Assembly (NCBI GenBank): GCA_002482535.1
Contig: DLGE01000001.1
Coordinates: 405,395-469,394, forward strand
Source of the DNA: Peptococcaceae bacterium UBA7702
GTDB lineage: Bacteria; Bacillota; Dehalobacteriia; UBA7702
Reading direction: 5' to 3'
DNA length: 64,000 bases
The notes under the pieces: generated by a model
What the model was told of the DNA's origin: nothing
Seen by the model: the letters and a program-made list of their open reading frames with translations, nothing else
Databases searched by the model: none
Translations under genes and position numbers: made by a program
Shown: in pieces, positions 32,919-40,884 of the stretch
How positions within the stretch are numbered: the first letter of the stretch is position 1
Layout: each line of letters opens with the position of its first letter

Positions 32919-33104
32919 TTATTTTGTGGCGATGTTGATCACAGAATCCGTAAAATCAATGGATTCGATTTCACCGGCAACGACTTTTTCTTCGCCGAAA
33001 AGCGTGGTGATTTTTAACGTATTACCTTTTTGAGAAAGATTGGTGACGCTGTCCGCAAAGGTATTGCTCGCGTCATGGTTGAGGTAGACTTTGGCCAGGC
33101 ACAT
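32919..33104 (-). CDS. CooT-family small nickel-binding protein (copy 2)
   Basis: A 61-residue protein beginning MCLAKVYL, the classical CooT start with the nickel-binding Cys2. The second half (LKITTLFGEEKVVAGEIESIDFTDSVINI) gives the small beta-barrel pattern of the family. It follows the His-rich gene by two bases, with its own ribosome site (AAAGGGGG). It is a paralogue of the gene at 10500-10694, with low identity beyond the start. Confidence 0.82.
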   Translation of the reverse strand: MCLAKVYLNHDASNTFADSVTNLSQKGNTLKITTLFGEEKVVAGEIESIDFTDSVINIATK

Positions 33105-33106
33105 GG

Positions 33107-33319
33107 TTATTCCCCCTTTGCCGCTAAGTCAAGAGCGGCCTGCAATTTATCGTTGGCCTGATCTTGCAAGGTTTTGGCTTCCCGCACCAAGGCGGCGATA
33201 TTGCTTTTTCCTAAAGAATCGGCGGATTGGGCGATATCGGCGATCTCTTCACTGTGGTGCTTGTTGTGATGTAACATATGTTCGAGAAGAATTCTGAGTT
33301 TTTCGGCATTGAGTTCCAT
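33107..33319 (-). CDS. Small His-rich protein, possible metal-handling partner of CooT
   Basis: A 70-residue helical protein (MELNAEKLRILLEHMLHHNKHHSEEIADIAQ...). Five histidines fall within ten residues (HMLHHNKHH), followed by an Ala/Gln/Lys-rich helix. It resembles the small LRTLLEHWIEHN-type proteins (DUF8180-like) that I recall beside nickel genes. It is co-transcribed with CooT, so a nickel-binding or storage role is plausible but inferred. Ribosome site AAAGGAGTGA. Confidence 0.7.
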   Translation of the reverse strand: MELNAEKLRILLEHMLHHNKHHSEEIADIAQSADSLGKSNIAALVREAKTLQDQANDKLQAALDLAAKGE

Positions 33320-33459
33320 GGGATCACTCCTTTTCTTATCATAATTTCATTATAGTCGTAAACAGGGGGCAATGCAAGGGGAAACAGCGGGAATGAAAAA
33401 ATATTTTGCCTCCGGTATAAAAATAAATCAAGAAATGGAGTAAAAGCGGGAATATTCCC

Positions 33460-33488
33460 TTGAAAAACAGCGCTCTTTTTGTTATCCT
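33460..33488 (+). promoter_or_regulatory. Probable promoter of hom
   Basis: TTGAAA (33460-33465), a 17-base spacer, and TATCCT (33483-33488). The start point would fall inside the first copy of the 27-base repeat. Confidence 0.5.
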
Positions 33489-33566
33489 AATACATATATA
33501 TTTGGGGAGTAACCTAATACATATATATTTGGGGAGTAACCTAATACATATATATTTGGGGAGTAA
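33486..33566 (+). repeat. Three perfect 27-base tandem repeats in the hom leader
   Basis: The unit CCTAATACATATATATTTGGGGAGTAA is given here in two parts: CCTAATACATATATA then TTTGGGGAGTAA. It occurs three times without a mismatch, and each copy contains a ribosome-site-like GGGGAG. The last copy supplies the actual site for hom. Confidence 0.97.
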
Positions 33567-33570
33567 TATG

Positions 33571-34881
33571 ATGCACAATTTGAATGAAAATTATGGCGTC
33601 GGTATCATGGGCCTTGGCACGGTAGGTCTTGGTACCGCAACGATATTGAAAAGAAATGAAAAAATCCTCTCGATTCGCAAAGGCGGTAAAATTGAGCTGA
33701 TCCGTGTTCTCGAAAAGCAAACGGAAAAAGCCCGGGCTGATCTTTCGGCCCTCGGCTTTGAGCCCGACATCGTTACCGATGATTTCGGTTTGTTCCTGGC
33801 TACCCCCGGTCTTGATATTGTCGTGGAATTGATGGGGGGTACCGGTGTTGCCAAAGATTTCATCTTAAGGGCGTTGCAGGCGAAAAAAAGCGTCGTGACC
33901 GCCAACAAAGATCTCATGGCGATCCACGGCAAGGAACTGTTGACCGCCGCAGAAGAAAACCAGGTGGATCTCTATTTTGAAGCCTCGGTGGCCGGGGGCA
34001 TTCCCATCATCAAGGTGTTGAAAAACGATTTGATCGCCAACAATATCCAAAGCATTATGGGGATTGTCAACGGTACCACCAACTATATTCTAACCCGCAT
34101 GTACGACGAGCACGGCAATTTTAACGATGTTTTAAAAGAGGCCCAGGCTTTAGGCTACGCGGAAGCGGATCCCACCGCCGATGTGGGTGGGTTTGACGCT
34201 GCCCGTAAAGTGGCGATTTTGGCCTCCATCGCCTATAACAGCCGCGTCACCTTGGATGACGTTTATGTGGAAGGGATCGAGAAAATCTCGAATCATGATA
34301 TCGAGGCCGCCAGGAAGCTTGGTTTTGTGATCAAACTTTTGGGTATCGCCAAAGAGGAAAACGGCGAAATCGAGGTGCGGGTGCACCCCGTGATGATTGG
34401 CACAAAGCATCCTTTGGCGTCGGTGAGCGATACCTTTAACGCGGTTTTCGTTACCGGCGACGCTGTGGGGGAAACCATGTTTTACGGCCGAGGCGCCGGA
34501 GATTTGCCCACCGGCAGCGCTGTGGTCAGCGATATTTGCGCCGTGGTAGAGGATATCAAACACGGTGTCCTCGCCACCCAAGGCTGCACTTGCTATATGC
34601 AAAAGCCCATCCGCAAGCAGGAAGACTTTGTTTCCAAATTCTATCTGCGTTTGAAAGTCAAGGATTCTCCCGGGGTTTTGGCGGCGATTTCCAAAATCCT
34701 CGGTGATCACGGCGTCAGCATTGCCTCCCTGGTGCAGGAAAACGGCAATCATGAGGATGCTTCTTTGATTATGGTGACGCATAAAGTGAAAGAAGGAAAA
34801 TTCATCAAGGCCAAAGAGGAGCTCATGGAAAGCCCCGTTGTCTATGGCATTGATAATATCATTCGCGTCGAAGTTTACTGA
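33571..34881 (+). CDS. hom: Homoserine dehydrogenase
   Basis: A 436-residue NAD(P)-dependent enzyme converting aspartate semialdehyde to homoserine for threonine and methionine. It has the Rossmann motif (VGIMGLGTVGLGTATIL), the core GIVNGTTNYILTRM and GYAEADPTADVGGFDAARK motifs, and a C-terminal ACT domain (RLKVKDSPGVLAAISKILGDHGVSIASL). Two adjacent ATG codons (33568, 33571) are possible; the second has better spacing from GGGGAG. The frame is open upstream through the 27-base repeats, but a start there is unlikely. lysC follows 35 bases later. Confidence 0.95.
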   Translation: MHNLNENYGVGIMGLGTVGLGTATILKRNEKILSIRKGGKIELIRVLEKQTEKARADLSALGFEPDIVTDDFGLFLATPGLDIVVELMGGTGVAKDFILRALQAKKSVVTANKDLMAIHGKELLTAAEENQVDLYFEASVAGGIPIIKVLKNDLIANNIQSIMGIVNGTTNYILTRMYDEHGNFNDVLKEAQALGYAEADPTADVGGFDAARKVAILASIAYNSRVTLDDVYVEGIEKISNHDIEAARKLGFVIKLLGIAKEENGEIEVRVHPVMIGTKHPLASVSDTFNAVFVTGDAVGETMFYGRGAGDLPTGSAVVSDICAVVEDIKHGVLATQGCTCYMQKPIRKQEDFVSKFYLRLKVKDSPGVLAAISKILGDHGVSIASLVQENGNHEDASLIMVTHKVKEGKFIKAKEELMESPVVYGIDNIIRVEVY

Positions 34882-34916
34882 CATTTTGGCGAGAGCATAA
34901 GAATAGGAGAAAAAGA

Positions 34917-36146
34917 ATGGCACTGATTGTACAGAAATTCGGCGGTAGTTCCGTGGCCAACCCAGAGTGTATTCGCAGGGTTGCGCAGCGTATCGCTGAA
35001 GGATATGACGCGGGAAACGATATGGTCGTGGTGGTTTCCGCCATGGGAGATACGACAGATCACTTAATTGCCCTGGCAAAAGAACTCAATGAAAAGGCGT
35101 CTTTGCGGGAAATGGATATGCTGCTCTCCACTGGTGAGCAACAGACAACCTCTCTTTTGGCGATGACCCTCAACGCCATGGGCTACAAGGCGGCGTCCTT
35201 TACCGGCTGGCAGGCGGGAATCTATACGGAAGCGGTGGCTGGCAAAGCGAAAATCATGCGCATCAACCCGCTGCGCATTGAGGAAAAATTAAAAAGTAAG
35301 CACATCGTGATTGTCGCCGGTTTTCAAGGGGTAACGGAATGCGGTGAAATCACCACCCTTGGCCGCGGTGGTTCCGATACGACGGCGGTGGCTTTGGCTT
35401 CCGCTTTGAATGCTGATTTTTGTGAAATATTCACCGATGTCGACGGTGTTTATACCACCGATCCCAGGGTTGTGCCGGAAGCCCACAAAATCGACCGCAT
35501 CTCTTACGACGAAATGCTGGAGCTCGCTACCATGGGCGCAGGGGTACTCCACCCCCGCTGTGTGGAATTGGGCAAGGAATTCGGCACCCGGATTCACGTG
35601 CGTTCCAGCTTCAACCATCATGAAGGCACGATGGTGGAGGCCCTTTCCGCCAAAATGATGGAACAGCAGATGGCCGTCAGCGGCGTGGCTTTTGACCGCA
35701 ACGTGTCGAAGGTTTCCATTTTTGATATACCGGACCGCCCGGGCAGCGCTGCCCGAATCTTTAATATGCTGGCCGCTCATCATGTCAATGTTGATATGAT
35801 CATCCAGGCCGCCCAAAGAAGAAACGAAAATAAGATATCCTTTACGATTTCCTCCGACGACCTGCCCAAAACAAGGGAACTGATGGAAGAGATGAAATGG
35901 GAATTCCACGCCAAAGAAACGGAATACATCGATAATATCGCCAAAGTATCCATTGTCGGCGCCGGTATGATCACCAATCCCGGCGTGGCCGCGAAGATGT
36001 TCGATATTCTTGCCCAAAATGAAATCAATATCCAGATGATCGCCACCTCGGAGATCAAAGTTTCCTGCGCGATCAAGGAGAAGGACCTGCTGAAAGCCGT
36101 TGAGGCACTGCACCGGGGCTTCGGTTTGAGCGTCAATCACAACTAA
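34917..36146 (+). CDS. lysC: Aspartate kinase
   Basis: A 409-residue enzyme making aspartyl phosphate, the first step to lysine, threonine and methionine. The kinase start (ALIVQKFGGSSVANPE), the GRGGSDTTAVALASALNADFCEIFTDVDGVYTTDPR region and two C-terminal ACT domains (about 265-400) are complete. Paired ACT domains normally give feedback inhibition by lysine and/or threonine. It forms an operon with hom. Confidence 0.95.
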   Translation: MALIVQKFGGSSVANPECIRRVAQRIAEGYDAGNDMVVVVSAMGDTTDHLIALAKELNEKASLREMDMLLSTGEQQTTSLLAMTLNAMGYKAASFTGWQAGIYTEAVAGKAKIMRINPLRIEEKLKSKHIVIVAGFQGVTECGEITTLGRGGSDTTAVALASALNADFCEIFTDVDGVYTTDPRVVPEAHKIDRISYDEMLELATMGAGVLHPRCVELGKEFGTRIHVRSSFNHHEGTMVEALSAKMMEQQMAVSGVAFDRNVSKVSIFDIPDRPGSAARIFNMLAAHHVNVDMIIQAAQRRNENKISFTISSDDLPKTRELMEEMKWEFHAKETEYIDNIAKVSIVGAGMITNPGVAAKMFDILAQNEINIQMIATSEIKVSCAIKEKDLLKAVEALHRGFGLSVNHN

Positions 36147-36154
36147 ACTTTTTA

Positions 36155-36183
36155 TTGACTTTAGGGCCGTATTGCGGTACAAT
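36155..36183 (+). promoter_or_regulatory. Promoter of tRNA-Pro(GGG)
   Basis: TTGACT, a 17-base spacer, and TACAAT (36178-36183), 11 bases before the tRNA. Confidence 0.75.
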
Positions 36184-36193
36184 ATAATTCGTT

Positions 36194-36271
36194 CGGGGCG
36201 TAGCTCAGTTTGGCTAGAGCGCTACCTTGGGGTGGTAGAGGCCGCATGTTCAAGTCATGTCGCTCCGACCA
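36194..36271 (+). tRNA. tRNA-Pro, anticodon GGG
   Basis: A complete 78-base cloverleaf: acceptor CGGGGCG/CGCTCCG, D-arm GCTC...GAGC, anticodon stem CTACC/GGTAG with loop TTGGGGT (anticodon GGG), T-arm CATGTTCAAGTCATG, encoded CCA end. Confidence 0.95.
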
Positions 36272-36274
36272 AAT

Positions 36275-36307
36275 AAAGCCCCTGCTAAACAATGGCAGGG
36301 GCTTTCC
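36275..36307 (+). terminator. Terminator after tRNA-Pro(GGG)
   Basis: AAAGCCCCTGC pairs with GCAGGGGCTTT, followed by CCTT. Confidence 0.8.
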
Positions 36308-36395
36308 TTAATTCCGTTCGTGAAAATGGAAATTTGCTTAAATTTGCTTAGAAATTTTCAAAAGATTTTAAAAATAAAAATTTGTTTGAATGAAG

Positions 36396-36424
36396 ATGTC
36401 CCTGCTATTATTTAGCAGGGACAT
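36396..36424 (-). terminator. Terminator-like hairpin after motB
   Basis: A perfect 12-bp stem ATGTCCCTGCTA / TAGCAGGGACAT with a five-base loop. The T run is weak on both strands. Confidence 0.55.
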
Positions 36425-36490
36425 TAAATATTTCTGATCAGCTTTATGAGGTCTGTTTTTATTTTTTCGCGGTTAAAAGCGTTTTTATGT

Positions 36491-37231
36491 TTATTCTCCA
36501 AGGCTGCTGTATTTTTCACTTAAAACAATGATATCAATGCGTCTATTCTTTGCTCTGCCGCTTGCTGTGGAGTTATCAGCGACGGGCCGGTTCTCACCGT
36601 ATCCCACTGCCACAATTTTGTCCGATGGGATGTTTTGACTGACAAATAAGCGGACCACAGTGGCGGCTCTGGCGGAGGATAATTCCCAATTGGAAGGGTA
36701 AACACCGGAATGTATCGGAACATTGTCCGTGTGTCCCTCCACGCGAATAAAACTGTCTAACGTCGTGATGGTTTTCGCTACGGTCAGCAAAGCGCCAATG
36801 TTTTGGTTTTTTACTGCCGCGCTTCCCGATTCAAATAAAACCGCATTGTTGAAGCTAATTACCAAACCCCGTTTCTCAAGGGTTGTTGTTACGGAAGTAC
36901 CCAAACCTTGTTCTTCCAGTTCCTTATCGATTTCTTCCTTAATTTTTTGTAAATCTTCCAGCTCTTCCTGTTCCAAATATTCCATGAGCTCTTCTTCTGT
37001 AATTTCACCTGCGTTGGTCGTTTCTGTTTTACTGCCCTGGGCGGCGCTTTCATTCAACATCGCATCGCGGAACTTTTCAGACATTTGCGCTGCTTTTTCC
37101 ACGTCTACCTTACTGACAGCAAAAAGCACGATGAATACCGCCAATAATAAGGTCATCAAATCGGAATAGGGGAGTAACCAAGATTCTGTGTTTTCTTCTT
37201 CCTGTTGCTTATGTTTATTCCTTTTGAACAT
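36491..37231 (-). CDS. motB: Flagellar motor stator protein MotB
   Basis: A 246-residue stator subunit. One N-terminal membrane helix carries the essential proton/sodium-path Asp (PYSDLMTLLLAVFIVLF, Asp24). A Glu-rich linker follows, and then an OmpA-like peptidoglycan-binding domain with the motif VEGHTDNVPI, NWELSSARA and GYGENRPVADNSTASGRAKNRRIDI. Together with MotA it drives flagellar rotation, so the organism is probably motile, though no flagellar structural gene is in view. It lies 12 bases downstream of motA. Confidence 0.92.
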   Translation of the reverse strand: MFKRNKHKQQEEENTESWLLPYSDLMTLLLAVFIVLFAVSKVDVEKAAQMSEKFRDAMLNESAAQGSKTETTNAGEITEEELMEYLEQEELEDLQKIKEEIDKELEEQGLGTSVTTTLEKRGLVISFNNAVLFESGSAAVKNQNIGALLTVAKTITTLDSFIRVEGHTDNVPIHSGVYPSNWELSSARAATVVRLFVSQNIPSDKIVAVGYGENRPVADNSTASGRAKNRRIDIIVLSEKYSSLGE

Positions 37232-37243
37232 TTTGCCGCCTCC

Positions 37244-38035
37244 TTATTCCGATTCCGATTCCACTTCCTCGACGATTTTTTTCTGCTTTTGCGGCGGCAA
37301 AACAGCCAATAATCTTTCTTTTACAATGGCGGGAGAATCGCCTTTTTGAATGGAGAGCAAACCGATCATGATCATATTTTTGAGGATGACTTCTTCCTGA
37401 CTTTTCACTTTCAATTTTTTCGCGAAGGGATGCCATAATACGTAGCCGGTAAAGATCCCCAAAACCGTGGCGATGAACGCCGCGGCAATCGCTTCCGCCA
37501 TCAAATCGGTATCGTCAATATGGGCCATCGCGGCGATCAGCCCGAATACCGCGCCCAAAACACCTAAGGTGGGAGCATAGGTTCCAGCTGAGGAAAAAAT
37601 ACTGGCGTTGATTTCATGACGTTTTTCCATTGCGTCAATTTCAGTTTCCAAAATTTCTTCAATCACATCTCCCGCAAGTCCCAGGGTAATCATATTGATT
37701 CCCTTGATGACAAAAGGATCATCGATATCCTCCACTTTTTTTTCTAAGGCCAAAAGTCCTTCTCTTCTGGCAGTGATGGATAATTCGACCATCAATTTAT
37801 AAATTTCCACCTCATTGATGCCTTTTTGTTTCGTCATGAGGACTTTAAACAGGGAACCGATGCTTTTGAGGTTTTTACCCGGATATGAATTTAGAATTGT
37901 AGCAACCGTACCAACGAGAATAACGCAGAAAGCAGCGGGATTTATTAAAACACCAAAACTGATACCCTTGAAAATCATAGCCCCGACTACGGCTGCAAGA
38001 CCCACGATGATGCCTAAAAGTGTAGTAAGTTCCAT
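37244..38035 (-). CDS. motA: Flagellar motor stator protein MotA
   Basis: A 263-residue ion-channel subunit with four membrane helices (about 3-22, 29-50, 147-168, 180-203). Family motifs are the conserved Pro-Gly region SSAGTYAPTLGVLGAVFGLIAAM and the cytoplasmic loop EGLLALEKKVEDIDDPFVIKGI. It pairs with MotB. The start at 38035 is preceded by AAGGGGG. The transcript has an unusually long, structured leader. Confidence 0.93.
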   Translation of the reverse strand: MELTTLLGIIVGLAAVVGAMIFKGISFGVLINPAAFCVILVGTVATILNSYPGKNLKSIGSLFKVLMTKQKGINEVEIYKLMVELSITARREGLLALEKKVEDIDDPFVIKGINMITLGLAGDVIEEILETEIDAMEKRHEINASIFSSAGTYAPTLGVLGAVFGLIAAMAHIDDTDLMAEAIAAAFIATVLGIFTGYVLWHPFAKKLKVKSQEEVILKNMIMIGLLSIQKGDSPAIVKERLLAVLPPQKQKKIVEEVESESE

Positions 38036-38369
38036 ATTTCCCCCTTGTTCGATTAACGTGGAATTAATTTAGCCGAAAACACCAGACAAATACCTCAAAT
38101 TGCCGGTTACTGCACTGCCGTAACCGGCTTTCTCTGTCGTCATAAAAAACGGCGCAGTGAAAATGACCTGGCGTATCCGTTACCACGGCGGCAGTTTAGA
38201 GTCGTCGTGTTTTGGAAAACGGCCTATTTATGGCGGCGCGCTCCTTAACCCTTAGGGTACCGCACGCCGTATCCTTTGTTGTACTTAGATCTTTCATCAC
38301 AGTATCGTCGCTTTTTCGCACCGTACTTTTTGCCTTAAAGCATCGATTTGCTGTCGCTATTTTATAACT
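38036..38369 (-). promoter_or_regulatory. Structured 330-nt leader of motAB with internal terminator
   Basis: Between the promoter and motA there is no gene, but there are strong folds on the minus strand. A GGCGTGC/GCGCGCC stem-loop lies around 38225-38260. AACGG/CCGTT with an extra CAG/CTG pairing (38148-38181) is followed by six T (38144-38149), a probable intrinsic terminator. A perfect 9-bp hairpin GCCGGTTAC/GTAACCGGC lies at 38102-38128. ACTGCCG just upstream of the terminator can pair with CGGCAGT in the last hairpin, giving an alternative fold. This looks like a riboswitch or protein-dependent attenuator; I could not match it to a known class. Confidence 0.55.
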
Positions 38370-38375
38370 GTATAG

Positions 38376-38403
38376 ATTATAACATTTTTTGTCGTTTTTA
38401 CAA
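38376..38403 (-). promoter_or_regulatory. Promoter of motAB
   Basis: On the minus strand, TTGTAA (38398-38403), a 16-base spacer, and TATAAT (38376-38381). Confidence 0.6.
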
Positions 38404-38599
38404 TTATTTTCTTATAAATATGACAGAAAATCAATAACTACTCTTATTATCGGTAATTTTCGGCCACTATTTAGAAAATGGAACATTAAATATCCGAAAA
38501 ACCCAGCCAATCAGGTGAATCAGATGAATATTGATCTTTCTTTCCTTTTCAGTTAAAATATAAAGAAGGAAGGCATGTTATCATAGGAGGTAGCATTTT

Positions 38600-39481
38600 A
38601 TGGATCTGCGCAGTTTGCATTATTTTGTTCATGCGGCAAAGTCTCTCAATTTTACTCAGGCCGCCAAGGAATGCTTTATTTCCCAGACGGCAATGAGTCT
38701 GACGATCGCCAAAATCGAGGATGAACTTGGGTTTCCTCTGTTCGATCGCAACAACCGCGTCGTTGGTTTGACCGAAGCAGGCAATGATTTTTATAACTGG
38801 GCGTCGCAGATTCTCCGAAGCTATGATAATATGCTGAAGCGCTGCAAAAACATTGCTTCCGGCTACTCCGGGGAAATTTCCATCGCCTTTGCCAGTTTTT
38901 TTGACGGCATGTTTTTCATGCCCGAGCTAAAAGATTTCAAGAGGCGCTATCCAAGTTTACAGATTATGACCCGCACACTGACGCCCAACGACATGCAGCA
39001 AGCCCTGAAATCCCGGGAAATCGACGCGGCAATATGCTGGCCCTACGACTTTTTGGCCGACGATGACCTGATGGTCTACGACTTGTGCCACATGAATCTG
39101 ATCCTCGCCGTGAATTCCTTGCATCCCTTTGCCACCATGGAACGGATACCTGCGGAGCTTATGAAGGACGAGACTTGCTATATGCTTTCCTACAGCAATC
39201 AGCAATTGACAAAAAAGAATGTACAGAGCGATCTGTTCCGGGCAGGGCTTTCCGAGTTAAATATCTGTGAATGTTCCTATACCGAGGAAGTATTTATGCA
39301 ATTGGAGATGAACAATCGCATTGCCCTGGTTCCTGATTATTTCCGCGGTTATACCAACAGCCAGATCGTATATAGAGATATGGATATCGATAAAAAGCTG
39401 GGGGCTACGCTGACCTTCTGCAACCTCAGAAGCAATAAAAATCCCGCTCTTGATTTGCTGCGCCGCAGTATGCGCAAATAA
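38600..39481 (+). CDS. LysR-family transcriptional regulator
   Basis: A 293-residue regulator. The N-terminal winged helix-turn-helix (DLRSLHYFVHAAKSLNFTQAAKECFISQTAMSLTIAKIEDELGFPLFDR) is followed by a periplasmic-binding-like effector domain (about 90-290). It lies between motA (divergent) and the lar operon (convergent). The target is unknown; the MFS/SDR genes 5 kb away are one possibility. Start with GGAGG. Confidence 0.9.
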   Translation: MDLRSLHYFVHAAKSLNFTQAAKECFISQTAMSLTIAKIEDELGFPLFDRNNRVVGLTEAGNDFYNWASQILRSYDNMLKRCKNIASGYSGEISIAFASFFDGMFFMPELKDFKRRYPSLQIMTRTLTPNDMQQALKSREIDAAICWPYDFLADDDLMVYDLCHMNLILAVNSLHPFATMERIPAELMKDETCYMLSYSNQQLTKKNVQSDLFRAGLSELNICECSYTEEVFMQLEMNNRIALVPDYFRGYTNSQIVYRDMDIDKKLGATLTFCNLRSNKNPALDLLRRSMRK

Positions 39482-39503
39482 AAAAGTACTTCCCTGTTTT
39501 GAT

Positions 39504-39552
39504 AAAAAGGGTATCTCAAAAGTCCTTTCATGGCTTTTGGGATACCCTTTTC
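39504..39552 (+). terminator. Terminator after the LysR gene
   Basis: AAAAGGGTATC and CAAAAG pair with CTTTTG and GATACCCTTTT. It lies between convergent genes. Confidence 0.8.
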
Positions 39553-39612
39553 TTGTCTGTGGTTACAGGTCTTTGCCGGGAAGCCGTGATTTTTTTGGTA
39601 ACCTACCGCTCA

Positions 39613-40884
39613 TCAAAGCTCCTTCAGAACGTCACGAAGGGGAATTCCCTGTGTAAGGGCGATCCGCGCGGCATCCTCATATTCAATCTTGCTTTTGGCA
39701 AAATTACTGTTTTTGGCCGTCTTGACCCGGACGGGGCCAAAAGGGGTGTCCCTCGTCTCCACGAAGCGGTGCATACACGTGCGGGAGCAGGTCTTTCTGC
39801 GGACGCCCAAGGTTGTGGTATGGCGGAGCAGCAAGGCTGCGAGTTTTTCCGCGTCTTCCGGCTTGGAAATCACCGTAAGCAGCGTTCCGGGCCTCGACTT
39901 TTTCATCTGTATCGGTGTCAAAAAAACATCCAAAGCGCCGCTATCCAGCAAAAGTTCAAAGGCGAAGCCGATTTCTTCACCGGTACAGTCGTCCAAATTG
40001 CAGGAGAGCTCTTCCACGGTGACCATAGGCATATTGGTCTCTCCTAAAAAAGCCCGTAGAATATTGGCTGCGGGAAATTCTTTGGCGCCAACTCCGACGC
40101 CGATCTTTTCGGTGGTCATCACCGGCATGGGACCGAAGGCGGAAACAAAATGTTTCAAAAGCGCCGCTCCCGTCGGCGTACACAGTTCTCCTCGAAAGGT
40201 GCTGCCGTAACAGGGGACGCCTTGCAAAATTGCGGCGGTTGCCGGTGTCGGCACCGGCAGTATACCATGGGCGCAGCGCACGGTACCGCTGCCCACATTA
40301 ATGGGGCTACAGCATATTTTCTCCGCGCCGATTTTTTCCATCAACAGAGAGACGCCGGTAATGTCTGTCAGGGCATCCATGGCGCCGACTTCATGGAAAT
40401 GGATCTCTTCTACGGGGCAGCCGTGAGCCTGGCTTTCGGCTTCGGCAATGAGGCTGTATACGGCCAGCACGTCGTCTTTGACTCTGTCGCTTACGGGAAG
40501 GCCCATGATGATGCGCCGGATTTCCGCCATTGAGGTATGGCGGTGATGACGATTATGGTTGTGAAAGGCATTTCCCGCCCCATCTTCATTGATTTTAGCG
40601 CCGTCGTGATGGTGGTGGTGATCTACCTGTTTATGATCGTCGCAAGCCGTACCAGCCTGGGGCACATCGTTGCTTGTTTCCTCTTCACCGTGGATCAGCA
40701 CATGGATGCGTGCGCCGCGGATACCGGCGGAGGCAGCGTATTCTCTGGAAATTTCGATTCCGGGGAAACCCAGTTCTTTAAGCTCCTCCATAAATTTATC
40801 CGGTTCGGGCAGCAACTCGGAGAGAGAGGCCATCAGCATGTCTCCCGCCGCGCCCATATTGCATTCCAAAAATAAAGTTTTCAT
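39613..40884 (-). CDS. larC: Nickel-pincer cofactor biosynthesis protein LarC
   Basis: A 423-residue enzyme. LarC inserts nickel into the pyridinium bis-thiocarboxylate pincer cofactor using CTP. It has the start MKTLFLECNMGAAGDMLMASL and a His-rich insertion at about 107-140 (VDHHHHHDG, HNHNRHHRH), likely to bind nickel, followed by EIHFHEVGAMDALTDITG and CSPINVGSGTVRCAHG. The ATG overlaps the larB stop (ATGA). In Lactobacillus plantarum larC is split by a programmed frameshift; here it is one continuous frame. Confidence 0.93.
   Translation of the reverse strand: MKTLFLECNMGAAGDMLMASLSELLPEPDKFMEELKELGFPGIEISREYAASAGIRGARIHVLIHGEEETSNDVPQAGTACDDHKQVDHHHHHDGAKINEDGAGNAFHNHNRHHRHTSMAEIRRIIMGLPVSDRVKDDVLAVYSLIAEAESQAHGCPVEEIHFHEVGAMDALTDITGVSLLMEKIGAEKICCSPINVGSGTVRCAHGILPVPTPATAAILQGVPCYGSTFRGELCTPTGAALLKHFVSAFGPMPVMTTEKIGVGVGAKEFPAANILRAFLGETNMPMVTVEELSCNLDDCTGEEIGFAFELLLDSGALDVFLTPIQMKKSRPGTLLTVISKPEDAEKLAALLLRHTTTLGVRRKTCSRTCMHRFVETRDTPFGPVRVKTAKNSNFAKSKIEYEDAARIALTQGIPLRDVLKEL

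Noticed and set aside
33460..33570. Longer N-terminus for homoserine dehydrogenase including HIYLGSNLI repeats
   Set aside because: The region contains the promoter and the ribosome sites; homologues start near 33571.
38100..38380. c-di-GMP-I, cobalamin or M-box riboswitch before motA
   Set aside because: None of the invariant strings of these classes could be placed in order, so only an unassigned leader is reported.
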